DNA of 43,894 nucleotides, from positions 1 to 43,894 of the forward strand of contig CAMWLR010000014.1 of the NCBI GenBank assembly GCA_947175215.1. Reading direction: 5' to 3'. The notes beneath the pieces were generated by a model. That model did no database searches and was not told the DNA's origin. It saw only the letters and a list, made by a program, of their open reading frames with translations. Source of the DNA: an uncultured Porphyromonadaceae bacterium. Lineage in GTDB: Bacteria > Bacteroidota > Bacteroidia > Bacteroidales > Muribaculaceae. Below, one piece after another: positions 1-9,746 of this stretch. Positions within the stretch are counted from its first letter, which is position 1, and each line of letters opens with the position of its first letter. The position numbers and the translations under genes were made by a program.

Positions 1-78
1 ATCAGCCAAACACGATAGATGTTGGTAGGGAGTATGCTATTTGATGTTTGTGGGGCGCGTTGAGGTTTCCGGCGTTGA

Positions 79-2076
79 TCAGTTGGCAAAGTCGATTGAG
101 AGGCCGAGCTGCAAGCGGCGAGGATTCATGGGGTAATGTGGCATCGAGAAGTAGTTGTCTCCTGTTAAGCCCTGGTTGACGTGTGACATCATCAGATAGA
201 AGCGGGTCTTTGAGAGGCGGCAGTTGATGTAGAAGTTCATAAAGGGGTAGTTGCCAATCCAGGGCCCGTCGGCATTATAAAACTGCATGGTGGCCGGCTG
301 AAAGCTGACGGGCTTGTAGCGTGTGAAGTAGTCGCAGTCGAGACCTAACTGCACGCGCAATGTGGCGATACGGAACGTTACATACATGTTTGAGTTGACG
401 GCCAGCTGGGGGAGGGGGATGACATCTTTGTCTGACGATGTCTGATAGGTGATACGGTTCTCCCAGTGGAAACAGCCGGCGTGAATATCTTGGCGAAGGG
501 TTGCCGAGAAGATCTGCACGCTGCTGCCGAATTGACGTGGCAATGCCTGATCGTCAAAGTAGAGTGCGTTCTGAATGTTCTCGACACCGGCCGAAAATCT
601 CGTTAGTGTCCAGGGGATGTAGATCTCTCCGCCAGCGCGGAATGTCCGGGTTTTTGAGAAGTTATTGTCCCAAACGAAATGATTCGAGATGTAATGTTTC
701 ATCAGCCAGGGGGCCGAGAGGTTGGTGAATTTTCCTTTGGCGGCGATATTGACCGTATCGCCGAAAAGAGGGATACGCGTGGTGATACCTCCGTCAACTT
801 TAATTTCACCGGCGGCTTCCCCGACGAGGCCGAGTTCGCCGGTGATGTCGTAATTGAGTATATGTCCTTGCTGCTTTGTGAGTTGTGCGCCTATCCACAT
901 CAGATTCTGACTGCCTCCGTCAGGGAGGTTGATATCCGGCAGCGGAGTCAGCAATTGGGCGTCACCTGTGGCGAGCTGCTCAGGATCAGCCATAGCAGTC
1001 TCCATCTTGTATTTGCGCACCTCGTAGGTGGCGTATGCTGCCAGACCGGCTTTGGCATATTTGTTGAACCCCTCGAGAAGCGATACACCCACGGTGTTGC
1101 GCAGACTCCAATAACTTTGCAGGTCATTAGTCAGTGTGGGGTTGAAGTAGGTGTTGTCCCAAAATTCGAGATTCTCGGTGGCGTTATTATTTTTGAAACG
1201 GCGACGCCCGTCGCGATATTTGAGTGTATAGATGATCGAGGTCACCGGCACGAGATGCTCTACGACGGTGGTGTCGTTGACCTGCTCATCCTCATAAAAA
1301 CCGATTTTATAGCGGCCGTTGAAGTATATTTCGCTGCCCTGAATGCGGTTTTGGGCAGCGTTTAGTCGTGTCGGTATCTGTTTGGCCTGCACAGAGTTCT
1401 GACCACCCTGCACCTCGGCAGGGTCGGTGATATAGAGATCATCGGTGATACCGCCGTTCTCAAGTGCCGTTAATGCGAAATGATAGCCGTAGACCTGAGC
1501 CTCAAAGCGCTCGCCGATATATGAGCCTGACAACCCCCATGTAAAATCTTTTGCCGCCTGATTGGCGTACATTCCCTTTGAGTAAATGTAGTCAAGCATG
1601 GCGCCTATCTGCAACCGTTTGTTGGCGTTTCCTGAGAAGACTACCGACAGGTCATCCTGTCCGTTTTCCTTACCTCCGCCAAAACTGTATCCCAGCAGAG
1701 TCATGGGGATGCGGGTATTGTAGTATCGTATCTTATCTTCGTCAGGAACCCAGTGTGAGATAGCATCGCGAAACATAAAGTCGCTCACCGGGGCTCTGTC
1801 AAAATATATCATGTTATAACCCTCGGCGCAGTAATTGCCGGTGGCCGCGTATGCCGGTGAGACGGTCTGAGGGATAAAGCGGAGAGAGTAATTGGTGTAA
1901 AGTGTATCGATTTCGGCAGGCTGATGCAACCCCAGCGGGGGAAGTAGTTTCCAAGAATAAGATGGAGCGATGGCCGGGAGTTTAGCCGCAGTCGGGAATA
2001 TAAAGCCCATGGCCACCGCAATGGCGGCCATGAGCATTATACGTGAGATAGATATTCTAATCGGAGAGGTGGGCAC
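79..2076 (-). CDS. Putative outer-membrane porin (Porin_10-like)
   Basis: This 665-residue protein starts with a basic, then hydrophobic N-terminus (about residues 8-32, ending near PTAAKLPA) that looks like a Sec signal peptide. The rest has many short amphipathic, aromatic-rich stretches alternating with polar turns, as in a large beta-barrel. It resembles the Bacteroidetes 'putative porin' family (PF14121), so an outer-membrane location is inferred. Substrate is unknown. It lies 9 nt downstream of the PRPP synthetase gene on the same strand and is probably cotranscribed with it. The family name rests on overall character, since there is no catalytic motif to check. The 78 bases beyond its stop show no clear terminator or gene. 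Confidence 0.75.
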   Translation of the reverse strand: MPTSPIRISISRIMLMAAIAVAMGFIFPTAAKLPAIAPSYSWKLLPPLGLHQPAEIDTLYTNYSLRFIPQTVSPAYAATGNYCAEGYNMIYFDRAPVSDFMFRDAISHWVPDEDKIRYYNTRIPMTLLGYSFGGGKENGQDDLSVVFSGNANKRLQIGAMLDYIYSKGMYANQAAKDFTWGLSGSYIGERFEAQVYGYHFALTALENGGITDDLYITDPAEVQGGQNSVQAKQIPTRLNAAQNRIQGSEIYFNGRYKIGFYEDEQVNDTTVVEHLVPVTSIIYTLKYRDGRRRFKNNNATENLEFWDNTYFNPTLTNDLQSYWSLRNTVGVSLLEGFNKYAKAGLAAYATYEVRKYKMETAMADPEQLATGDAQLLTPLPDINLPDGGSQNLMWIGAQLTKQQGHILNYDITGELGLVGEAAGEIKVDGGITTRIPLFGDTVNIAAKGKFTNLSAPWLMKHYISNHFVWDNNFSKTRTFRAGGEIYIPWTLTRFSAGVENIQNALYFDDQALPRQFGSSVQIFSATLRQDIHAGCFHWENRITYQTSSDKDVIPLPQLAVNSNMYVTFRIATLRVQLGLDCDYFTRYKPVSFQPATMQFYNADGPWIGNYPFMNFYINCRLSKTRFYLMMSHVNQGLTGDNYFSMPHYPMNPRRLQLGLSIDFAN

Positions 2077-2085
2077 TGACGGGTA

Positions 2086-3027
2086 TCAGATGAGATACTG
2101 AGATGAGATAGATTCGTTGTTGTGTACGCGACGGATGGTGTCGGCAAACATCTTGGCAACCGAGAGAATGGTGGCCTTTTTAGACTCCTTATTATATGGG
2201 ATCGAGTTGGTGAAGATGATTTCGGTCAGTCCGCAATCCTCGACACGCTCGGTGGCGGGATCGCTCATGATGGCGTGTGAGGCCAAAGCACGTACTGATT
2301 TAGCACCCTCGGCAAGCATCAGGTCGGCTGCCTTGGTGATAGTGCCTGCGGTGTCAACCATATCATCGACGAGGATCACATTCTTATCCTTGACATCGCC
2401 GATGACGGTCATGTTGGCCACGACATTGGCTTTGGCTCGCTGTTTGTGGCAGAGTACCAGAGGAACGTTTAGATATTTGGCATAGCTGTTGGCACGTTTG
2501 GCACCGCCTACGTCAGGTGTAGCTATCACCAGGTCGGGGAGATTGAGCTGCTTGATGTAGGGGAGAAAGACGGTCGATGCGTAAAGGTGATCGACGGGTA
2601 CATTGAAGAATCCCTGGATCTGATCGGCGTGTAGATCCATCGTGATGACGCGGTCTACACCGGCAGCCACGAGCAGATCGCTGACGAGTTTGGCTGCGAT
2701 AGACACGCGGGGCTTATCCTTGCGGTCCTGGCGAGCCCAACCGAAGTAGGGGATTACGGCGATTACTGACTTGGCCGACGCGCGCTTGGCGGCATCGATC
2801 ATCAGCAATAGTTCCATCAGGTTGTCTGAGTTGGGGAATGTCGACTGCACGAGATAGACCTCGCATCCGCGGATTGACTCTTCAAAAGAGACCTCAAATT
2901 CACCATCGGCAAAATGGAGGATGTTCATCTTACCGAGCTGGATACCCAGTTCGGCGCAGATCTCTTCGGCCATGTAACGTGACTTGGTGCCGGCGAAAAC
3001 CTTGATTGGCGGTAACAATGGATTCAT
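2086..3027 (-). CDS. prs: Ribose-phosphate pyrophosphokinase
   Basis: Makes 5-phosphoribosyl-1-diphosphate (PRPP) from ribose 5-phosphate and ATP, the entry metabolite for purine, pyrimidine, NAD, His and Trp synthesis; cytoplasmic. The 313-residue length is standard for the family. Visible motifs are the ATP-binding flexible loop around residues 94-107 (YFGWARQDRKDKPR), the metal-binding segment DLHADQIQGFF (131-141), and the PRPP-binding loop DDMVDTAGT (221-229). The ATG is 32 nt downstream of a Bacteroidetes-type promoter whose -7 element is at 3060-3067, supporting this start. The porin gene follows after 9 nt. Confidence 0.97.
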   Translation of the reverse strand: MNPLLPPIKVFAGTKSRYMAEEICAELGIQLGKMNILHFADGEFEVSFEESIRGCEVYLVQSTFPNSDNLMELLLMIDAAKRASAKSVIAVIPYFGWARQDRKDKPRVSIAAKLVSDLLVAAGVDRVITMDLHADQIQGFFNVPVDHLYASTVFLPYIKQLNLPDLVIATPDVGGAKRANSYAKYLNVPLVLCHKQRAKANVVANMTVIGDVKDKNVILVDDMVDTAGTITKAADLMLAEGAKSVRALASHAIMSDPATERVEDCGLTEIIFTNSIPYNKESKKATILSVAKMFADTIRRVHNNESISSQYLI

Positions 3028-3059
3028 AGAAATCGTATATGAGCTTGGAAATGGTTGTG

Positions 3060-3090
3060 CAAAGTTATGAATAATTAGACTGACGGCAAA
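3060..3090 (-). promoter_or_regulatory. Bacteroidetes-type promoter for prs
   Basis: On the minus strand, TTTG (3090-3087) is followed after 19 nt by TAACTTTG (3067-3060). This matches the -33/-7 consensus of the Bacteroidetes primary sigma factor. It lies directly upstream of prs. Confidence 0.8.
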
Positions 3091-3093
3091 AAG

Positions 3094-4872
3094 TTATTTC
3101 TCCTGATCGGTGGTTGACGTCTTAATTTTTCGCTTGTTTCGAGATGCCGAGAACTTCCATGCCACCGCTCCCCATGGAGCGATATGGGAGACAAACGGTG
3201 TCTCACGGCTGACATTAAGGTCACCCTCGCGGCCTGAGATCAGCTCTTTACCCTTCTTGAGCCCTTCTTTAATTCCGTACATACCCAGGGCGAGAGGTGG
3301 TAAGTTGATCTCGAGTTGAGATGGTTGGTCTGAGAAGTTGACCGCAATGAGTATCACATCATCACCGCTGCGGCGCATAAAGGCGTAATGACGGTGTGGA
3401 TTGAAGTGCGGATTAGAGAAATTGACGTACATCAGGTCAAAGAACTCACCCTCTGAGAGGGCCTTCTCGGTGTTGAGAAGATTGAGCAGATGGGCATAGA
3501 CCGCGCGCAGGTCTTTCTCGACCGGAGCGAGGCCGTCTCCGTCTGCTTTACCGTTGTTAAACCAGCGTCGCAGTGTAGGAACAGACCAGTAGTCAAAGAT
3601 TGTGGTGCGTCCGTCTCTGCCTGAGAAACCCTCGGCATCCTCAGCTTTCTCACCTAACTCCTGGCCTGCATAAATCATGAACGGGCCGGTCGAGATCATC
3701 GAGCTGACGACAAGAGAGGGGATTACTTTTGCGGCATCTCCGGCATATTGCTCTGAGGCAAAACGCTGTTCGTCGTGATTCTCGAGGAAGTTGAGCATCC
3801 GGCTGCCGATGCCGTCTACGCGCTGCCAGCAATCGGTGATGGTGGCGGCTGAGTGATGATAACACTGCACGGCCCTGAGGGTATCATAGAGATTGACCTT
3901 GTCGTAGAGATAATCAAATTTGCCGCGCTCAAGAAATTCGCGGTACTGCCCCACATCGTAGATCTCGGCGATGAATATCAGGTCGGGATAATGTGCTTTG
4001 ACCTGCGGGATGGCCCACTCCCAGAACTCGACCGGGACCATAAACACCATGTCGCAACGAAATCCGTCGATGCCTTTTGATGCCCAGTATCTGAGGATAT
4101 GCAGCATCTTGAACCATGTCGGGGGGACGGGGTCAAAGTGTCGTGAACCGTCACCGTAGTCAACGCCATAGTTGAGCTTGACCGTTTCATACCAGTCGTT
4201 GCGCGAGGGGAATGCGTTGAAACAGTCATTTCCCGATGCTTTTGAGGGGAACTCGCTGTACTCGCCTATATCAAACCCGGGCCTGAAGAGCTGACGGGGA
4301 ATATAGTAGAAGTTGTTGTTTGGAGAGAAGAAGTAGGTAGTATCGTCACCTTGTCCGAAGTCCTCGATGCCGGCGGGAGCAGCGTCAGAGTGATAGCGCC
4401 TGGCGACATGATTGGGGACAAAGTCAATCAACACTTTCATGCCTGCAGCATGGGTGCGATCGACCAGCGCCTCAAATTCCTTTATGCGGTCAGGGATATT
4501 CACAGCGATGTCGGGATCGATGTCATAATAATCGCTGATGGCGTATGGTGAGCCTGCTTTTCCTTTGACGATAGCGGGGTTATCGGGTGTGATGCCGTAT
4601 GCAGAATAATCTGTGGCATGGGCGTGCTCGATAACACCGGTATACCAGACATGGGTTATCCCCAGATCGCGGATGGCTTTGAGAGTTCGCGGTGTGATGT
4701 CATTCATCTTGCCACACCCGTTACGATCGATGTCACCGTCTGGGATGCAGTCAGGAGTGGTATTGCTAAACAGGCGCGGTATCATCTGATAGATGACCGG
4801 CCGTGTGGTCTTAGGTTGATCAGTGTTATTTTTGCGAGTCCGGTTGATGGTCGAGGCCTTAGAGGCTGTCAT
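3094..4872 (-). CDS. Alpha-amylase family glycoside hydrolase (GH13)
   Basis: A 592-residue GH13 enzyme acting on alpha-glucans. The four conserved GH13 regions are visible: DFVPNH (150-155), GFRCDMV with the probable nucleophile D274, FIAEIY with acid/base E303, and ENHDEQR with the transition-state Asp at 367. The C-terminal part (about 480-575) looks like the usual beta-sandwich. The N-terminus (MTASKASTINRTRKNN) is polar with no signal peptide or lipobox, so a cytoplasmic role, perhaps in glycogen or maltodextrin turnover, is inferred. It is not beside susCD-like genes. The C-terminal tail is Lys/Thr-rich. It lies 49 nt after the patatin gene and may share its transcript. Exact linkage specificity cannot be told from sequence. 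Confidence 0.9.
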   Translation of the reverse strand: MTASKASTINRTRKNNTDQPKTTRPVIYQMIPRLFSNTTPDCIPDGDIDRNGCGKMNDITPRTLKAIRDLGITHVWYTGVIEHAHATDYSAYGITPDNPAIVKGKAGSPYAISDYYDIDPDIAVNIPDRIKEFEALVDRTHAAGMKVLIDFVPNHVARRYHSDAAPAGIEDFGQGDDTTYFFSPNNNFYYIPRQLFRPGFDIGEYSEFPSKASGNDCFNAFPSRNDWYETVKLNYGVDYGDGSRHFDPVPPTWFKMLHILRYWASKGIDGFRCDMVFMVPVEFWEWAIPQVKAHYPDLIFIAEIYDVGQYREFLERGKFDYLYDKVNLYDTLRAVQCYHHSAATITDCWQRVDGIGSRMLNFLENHDEQRFASEQYAGDAAKVIPSLVVSSMISTGPFMIYAGQELGEKAEDAEGFSGRDGRTTIFDYWSVPTLRRWFNNGKADGDGLAPVEKDLRAVYAHLLNLLNTEKALSEGEFFDLMYVNFSNPHFNPHRHYAFMRRSGDDVILIAVNFSDQPSQLEINLPPLALGMYGIKEGLKKGKELISGREGDLNVSRETPFVSHIAPWGAVAWKFSASRNKRKIKTSTTDQEK

Positions 4873-4921
4873 TGTCGCTTTTGGCTTTTAGATTGATATT
4901 GTGCAGAGAGGTGTAGAGGGC

Positions 4922-5710
4922 TTAAAGCTCTGTGGTCTTGAGCCACTCTTTGATTGCTTTATGGGCAGCAGCGTATCCGCTGAGATATACTTTGCGTATA
5001 TCTTTGAGATTAAAGACCTGATAAGCCGCCAGATCAGGGGTCTTGATGACAAGATCACACATCTCCATATCCGGGGTCTGGTTAGACTTTGCCATAAGAT
5101 TATAACTCCTGAGAGCTACGTCATAGATAGATTTCTTATATCTGTATGTCGTCAGTGGCGAGCAGTTTATGCCGATCAGTTTCTCACACTTGTCGCGGAT
5201 GATCCATGCCGGCAGGTTACGGAGCACACCACCGTCGACATAGTTGACACCATCTATTTTAATTGGCTGGAAAACGATCGGAATCGAACATGAAGCGGCC
5301 ACGCGTTCGCCTATCGGGCCGTCGTGAAACTCGGCTGCTACTCCGTTGTCAAAGTCAGTGACACCGATATAGGTGGGTATCTTGAGATCCTCAAGCCTCT
5401 CAACACCGGTTTTATTGACGATGAATTTTTTGAGGCCGTTGAGTTTGAACAGACCTCCGCCGTCACGGATAGCCAGTTTACAGAAGTCAGAAAACTTGGT
5501 GTCTGTAAACATAGGCAGAATATCATCGAGGGGATTCCCGGCAGCATAAAGCACACCGGCGATTGAGCCTGCCGAGACTCCGGCAATGACATCAGGTTTG
5601 AGACCGGCCTCATCGATAGCTTTTAATGCACCGATATGGGCAAACCCTCGGGCACCCCCTCCACTGAGGGCGATACCGAGCTTATAGGGCTTTTCGGGAG
5701 TTGATTGCAT
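4922..5710 (-). CDS. Patatin-like phospholipase
   Basis: A 262-residue patatin-fold acyl hydrolase. The oxyanion Gly-rich motif GGGARG is at 17-22, the nucleophile elbow GVSAG places Ser at residue 46, and the catalytic Asp sits in DGG at 159-161. This Ser-Asp dyad set is complete, so lipid acyl-ester hydrolysis is likely; the true substrate is unknown. There is no signal peptide, suggesting a cytoplasmic or membrane-peripheral protein of the RssA/YchK-like bacterial type. A weak TAATTTTG element lies 27 nt upstream of the ATG. The amylase gene follows on the same strand. Confidence 0.92.
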   Translation of the reverse strand: MQSTPEKPYKLGIALSGGGARGFAHIGALKAIDEAGLKPDVIAGVSAGSIAGVLYAAGNPLDDILPMFTDTKFSDFCKLAIRDGGGLFKLNGLKKFIVNKTGVERLEDLKIPTYIGVTDFDNGVAAEFHDGPIGERVAASCSIPIVFQPIKIDGVNYVDGGVLRNLPAWIIRDKCEKLIGINCSPLTTYRYKKSIYDVALRSYNLMAKSNQTPDMEMCDLVIKTPDLAAYQVFNLKDIRKVYLSGYAAAHKAIKEWLKTTEL

Positions 5711-5736
5711 AGCCTTGCTGCGTTTCTAATCCGGTA

Positions 5737-5744
5737 CAAAATTA
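5737..5744 (-). promoter_or_regulatory. Possible -7 element for patatin gene
   Basis: TAATTTTG on the minus strand fits TAnnTTTG and is well placed before the patatin start, but I see no convincing TTTG about 19 nt upstream, so it is weak. Confidence 0.35.
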
Positions 5745-5802
5745 CAAATAAATCCCCGCATTACCATCCTTTGCCTCAAAAAATATGCTTAGCCTCATCA
5801 TT

Positions 5803-5836
5803 AATGAGTGCAGAAAGGGCTGCACGAGGGCTCATT
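5803..5836 (-). terminator. Possible terminator hairpin after rodA
   Basis: AATGAG pairs with CTCATT as an outer 6-bp stem, and TGCAG pairs with CTGCA as an inner stem around a 6-nt loop, with a 6-nt bulge on one side. It overlaps the rodA stop codon. A run of six T on the minus strand lies about 20 nt further on. It is plausible as the end of the purH-rodA operon but imperfect. Confidence 0.4.
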
Positions 5837-7301
5837 ATTGGGTGAGTCGCGAACTGCGTGAGGCGTCGAGGCGCAGCAGGATAAACAGCAATATGGTGAA
5901 CCCCCAAAGTGACGAGCCTCCGTAGCTGAAGAAGGGGAGCGGGATACCGATCACCGGGCAGACACCGATCACCATACCAATATTTATGCAGAAGTGGAAT
6001 ATCAGATATGAGGCCACACAGTAAGCGTAGACGCGGGCAAACGTCGTCGGTTGTCGTTCGGCAAGTGAGATGACCCTGAGTATCAGCATCAGGAACAGGA
6101 GTATTACAACAGAGGTGCCCAGATACCCCTCCTCCTCGCCGATAGTACAGAAGATAAAGTCGGTATGCTGCTCGGGTACATATTTAAGTTTGGTCTGCGT
6201 GCCTTTGAGAAACCCTTTGCCGGTAGCACCGCCCGAACCGATTGCGATTTTGGCCTGATTGACGTTGTAGCCGTCACCGCGCGGATCGTCGACGACACCG
6301 AGTGCCACCAGGATACGTTTCTGCTGATGAGGCATCATGTGTGAGAACACAAAGTTGACCGAGAATAGGAATGTGACTGACAGCACCACGGTCATGACGG
6401 TCACGGCCAGTTTGCGCAATTCGACACGCAGCATCTCAAAGAGACAATATCCGACTGCTATGCCGATAACACTCAGAAAATAGATATAGCCTGTGAGGTG
6501 CAGATCCCAGCGCGCAAGGATAGCCTCGATGACGGCCGTACCGACAAACCACAGGAAAACATTTCGGGCGATTTCAAACCGGCGCACATACAGTGTGAGC
6601 ATCGCTACCATCAGTGTCATCACCATTACCATCACCGCAAACTCGCCCGCGGGCATACCGATGACCGTTGTCGAGGTAAACATTATAGCCACGACAAAGA
6701 TCACGACGGCCATGAAAGCTGCAAACAGTACCAGCCAACTCATACCCTCACGGTAAAGAACGAAGAACAACGAGAGATAAACCAGTGCCGACCCGGTCTC
6801 TTTCTGTGCGAGGATCAGCAATACCGGCACGAATATAATTGCCAATGCCTTGACATAGTTGCCGGTATTGGCGTTGAGGTTAAAGTTGTATGATGAGAAG
6901 AGTTTAGCCAAAGCGAGTGCTGTAGCGAATTTGGCAAATTCGGCCGGTTGAAGACTCATAGGCCCGAATACGAGCCATGACCTTGAGCCTTTAATGTCGG
7001 GGGCGATGAAGATGGTGACCACCAGCAGCAGAAGCATCGCGAAATAGATGGGGTAAGCGTAGGTCTCATACATACGCGCGTCTATCACCAGCAGGCAGCC
7101 GCCGAGAAAGAGTGACAGACCTATCCATCTGATCTGTTTCCCCGAAAACTCGTCAAACGAGAATATCGAGGCGTTGTCAAAGTCATAGCTCGCGGCATAT
7201 ATACTCACCACGCCCGCAATGACAAGCAGCAGGTAGAGCACGACCGTAAACCAGTCGAGATGTTTAAGTGTGACCGCATTTGGATTTCTGTAATCTCTCA
7301 C
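5835..7301 (-). CDS. rodA: Rod-shape SEDS peptidoglycan polymerase RodA
   Basis: A multi-spanning inner-membrane SEDS-family glycosyltransferase that polymerises lipid II for cell elongation with its partner PBP2, encoded just upstream (24 nt gap). Family hallmarks include the segment GSRSWLVFGPMSLQPAEFAKF (near 110-130), the large loop with QAKIAIGSGGATGKGFLKGTQ before HTDFIFCTIGEEEGYLG, and the C-terminal GIPLPFFSYGGSS. At 488 residues it is longer than proteobacterial RodA (about 370). The extra length is a hydrophobic insert of several membrane spans at about 205-300. Last gene of the apparent purH-mreBCD-PBP2-rodA operon. Confidence 0.95.
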   Translation of the reverse strand: MRDYRNPNAVTLKHLDWFTVVLYLLLVIAGVVSIYAASYDFDNASIFSFDEFSGKQIRWIGLSLFLGGCLLVIDARMYETYAYPIYFAMLLLLVVTIFIAPDIKGSRSWLVFGPMSLQPAEFAKFATALALAKLFSSYNFNLNANTGNYVKALAIIFVPVLLILAQKETGSALVYLSLFFVLYREGMSWLVLFAAFMAVVIFVVAIMFTSTTVIGMPAGEFAVMVMVMTLMVAMLTLYVRRFEIARNVFLWFVGTAVIEAILARWDLHLTGYIYFLSVIGIAVGYCLFEMLRVELRKLAVTVMTVVLSVTFLFSVNFVFSHMMPHQQKRILVALGVVDDPRGDGYNVNQAKIAIGSGGATGKGFLKGTQTKLKYVPEQHTDFIFCTIGEEEGYLGTSVVILLFLMLILRVISLAERQPTTFARVYAYCVASYLIFHFCINIGMVIGVCPVIGIPLPFFSYGGSSLWGFTILLFILLRLDASRSSRLTQ

Positions 7302-7325
7302 GTCAGTGTCTTTTTACTCCGCGTA

Positions 7326-9182
7326 TCAGTGTTTCTTAACTCCGCTGTATATGATGGTGTTTGACTCGAGCATACGTTCCTCGAGATATTTGCGTGCCGG
7401 CGAGATCTTCCCCGTCAGGTATTTCTCGATGACCAGTGAGCCGATCGGCACGCCGAATGTTGCTCCGAATCCGGCATTCTCAACGTAGACGCAGACGGCG
7501 ATTTTCGGGTCATGATATGGGGCGAATCCGATAAATGCCGAGTGGTCGCGTCCATGGGGGTTCTGTGCCGTACCTGTCTTGCCGCACACCTCGATGTCGG
7601 GGAGATTGGCCAGACGGCAGGTGCCGCCGGTGACGGCCATACGCATACCCTCGGCGATGTCGTCAAAATACTTAGCGTCGATAGTGGGGAAACGTTTCTC
7701 GAGATATTCGGGGGCGAGCAGCGTATCTTGTATCTCCTTGACAACATGCGGTGTGATAAACCAGCCGCGGTTGGCGACGGTGGCACACAGATTGGCGATC
7801 TGTAACGGCGTGGCCAAAATCTCACCCTGGCCGATTGAGACTGAGATAATGGTGTTGGCGCTCCAGCGCCCCTCGCCGTAGATCTTGTTATAGAATTTTT
7901 CGTTGGGGATAAATCCGCGTCCCTCATGAGGTAGATCGACACCGAGCTTATAGCCGTAACCTAATGAGACGAGATGTTTTTTCCAGACCTCAAAGGCGTT
8001 GGCTGATGAGCCGTACTTTGACCGTTTGTTGTCGACCATCGCTTTGAATCCCCAGCAGAAGTATGCGTTGCAAGATGTCTGCAAAGCAGGCTTGAGTGTG
8101 ATGGGCGATGCGTGGCCGTGACATCCGACTCTCAGACCACCGTTAATAAAACCTCGATAACAGGGATAGGGGGTGGCGAGGTTGACGATCCCTTCTTGCA
8201 GAAATATCAGCCCCTGTGAGGGCTTGAATGTAGATCCAGGAGGATATGCCCCTTGCAACGCACGGTCAAACAGCGGCTTGAGCGGGTCGTTTACCAGTTC
8301 TTTATAATTCTTACCTCGCTGACGGCCAATGAGGCGTGTGGGGTCATAGGTGGGTGACGACACCATAGCGAGAATCTCGCCCGTCGATGGCTCGATGGCT
8401 ACGACAGCACCGATCTTGTTTACCATCAGAGACTCGGCATATTGTTGCAACCCGATGTCGAGACTCAGCTTGAGGTTGCGCCCCGAGACGGGGGCGATAT
8501 CGTGAGATCCGTTGTCATAACGGCCGCGTATGCGCCCGCGGGCATCACGTATGAGTATCTCCTTACCCTTGACACCGCGCAGATGGCTGTCATAACTTTT
8601 CTCTATGCCGAGGTCGCCGCAATAATCACCGGGTTCATAATAGGGGTCGCGCTCAATGTCAGTCTGCGACACCTCGCGTATATTCCCCAGGATGTTGCCT
8701 GCCGTATGGTAATTATATTGACGCAGGATGCGCTTCTGTATAAAGAACCCCGGATAACGATAGAGCTTTTCCTGTAGACGACCGTAATCCTGAGCGGAGA
8801 GGTGGGTGATAAGTGTCTGGGGGGTATAGGATGAATAGTTGGGAGAACTCTTCATCGCCGCCAGACGGCTGCGGAATGTCTCGGGGGTTATCTGCAAGGT
8901 GTTGCAGAAGTCAATGGTGTCGAAGTCATGGACATCGCGCGGTATCATCATCACGTCATAGGCCGGCTGATTGAATACCACCAGAGAGTCATTGCGGTCA
9001 TATATCAGGCCACGCGAGGGGTAAACGGTCTTGCGCAGAAAGGCATTGTTGTCGGCATAATCCTTATACTTTGAGTCTGATATCTGCAAGCCAAACAATC
9101 TTATAAGGAATATGACAGCAATGACGACGATAAAACCGCCGATGACGTATTTTCGTTTTTCGAGTCTGTAATCTTTACGCAT
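7326..9182 (-). CDS. mrdA: Penicillin-binding protein 2 (transpeptidase)
   Basis: Class B PBP, the DD-transpeptidase that cross-links peptidoglycan during elongation as partner of RodA. It has one N-terminal membrane anchor (about residues 13-33), a PBP dimerisation/pedestal region, and a transpeptidase domain. The active-site motifs are complete: STFK with Ser317 and Lys320, SCN at 370-372, and KTG at 534-536. The 618-residue length is normal. It lies between mreD (35 nt gap) and rodA (24 nt gap), the usual order of the elongasome cluster. Confidence 0.96.
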   Translation of the reverse strand: MRKDYRLEKRKYVIGGFIVVIAVIFLIRLFGLQISDSKYKDYADNNAFLRKTVYPSRGLIYDRNDSLVVFNQPAYDVMMIPRDVHDFDTIDFCNTLQITPETFRSRLAAMKSSPNYSSYTPQTLITHLSAQDYGRLQEKLYRYPGFFIQKRILRQYNYHTAGNILGNIREVSQTDIERDPYYEPGDYCGDLGIEKSYDSHLRGVKGKEILIRDARGRIRGRYDNGSHDIAPVSGRNLKLSLDIGLQQYAESLMVNKIGAVVAIEPSTGEILAMVSSPTYDPTRLIGRQRGKNYKELVNDPLKPLFDRALQGAYPPGSTFKPSQGLIFLQEGIVNLATPYPCYRGFINGGLRVGCHGHASPITLKPALQTSCNAYFCWGFKAMVDNKRSKYGSSANAFEVWKKHLVSLGYGYKLGVDLPHEGRGFIPNEKFYNKIYGEGRWSANTIISVSIGQGEILATPLQIANLCATVANRGWFITPHVVKEIQDTLLAPEYLEKRFPTIDAKYFDDIAEGMRMAVTGGTCRLANLPDIEVCGKTGTAQNPHGRDHSAFIGFAPYHDPKIAVCVYVENAGFGATFGVPIGSLVIEKYLTGKISPARKYLEERMLESNTIIYSGVKKH

Positions 9183-9217
9183 AGTTGGAGGAGAGCGCGT
9201 TGGACGGTGCGACGTGG

Positions 9218-9727
9218 TCAGCGGCTCTTGGCCGTGAGAGAGTCAAATGACAGGATAATGATGAATGTCAGCAAGGTCGATGAGACAATCCTCAGCACCA
9301 TCAGCCCCCAGTTGTAGAATGTGAATGATTCGATCAGGAAGAATATCGCACAGTAAAATGCCACCATTGTCAGCAGATACTTCGTGTATGCCGCCGGCCC
9401 GAGGGTATGCAGTGACGGCTCGGGGTTGGTCATATCCTCTTCGCGCGGAAAATAGAGCCGCAGAAGAGGCAGGCGCATGACAGCAAGTACCGTGCATGCC
9501 AGAGCATTCATACCCTGGGTGTTAGAAAAGATGTCGACCATAAGGCCCAGGATGAAAGAGAATGTCATGGCCCAATTGACCGACAGGGTCACCGGCAGCT
9601 TTATGATGAAATATATAAACACCAGCGGCACGGCCACGTTAAAGAGACACAGATGATTAAAGACCACCACCTGGGCCACCACGAGCACAATAAAGAGCAG
9701 CAGGTATTTAAGTATCTCCTTAGTCAT
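9218..9727 (-). CDS. mreD: Rod shape-determining protein MreD
   Basis: A small (169-residue) integral membrane protein with about five hydrophobic spans; the first starts at residue 7 and the last (LRIVSSTLLTFIIILSF) lies near 145-161. Sequence alone is weakly conserved in this family, but position between mreC and PBP2 on the same strand, length and topology fit MreD of the elongasome. It begins 19 nt after mreC. Confidence 0.88.
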   Translation of the reverse strand: MTKEILKYLLLFIVLVVAQVVVFNHLCLFNVAVPLVFIYFIIKLPVTLSVNWAMTFSFILGLMVDIFSNTQGMNALACTVLAVMRLPLLRLYFPREEDMTNPEPSLHTLGPAAYTKYLLTMVAFYCAIFFLIESFTFYNWGLMVLRIVSSTLLTFIIILSFDSLTAKSR

Positions 9728-9746
9728 TTAAGCATTTATCGGGTTA

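Noticed and set aside
679-1365. 228-residue open frame antisense to the porin gene
   Set aside because: It lies wholly inside the porin reading frame, with no start context or domain; a codon-bias shadow.
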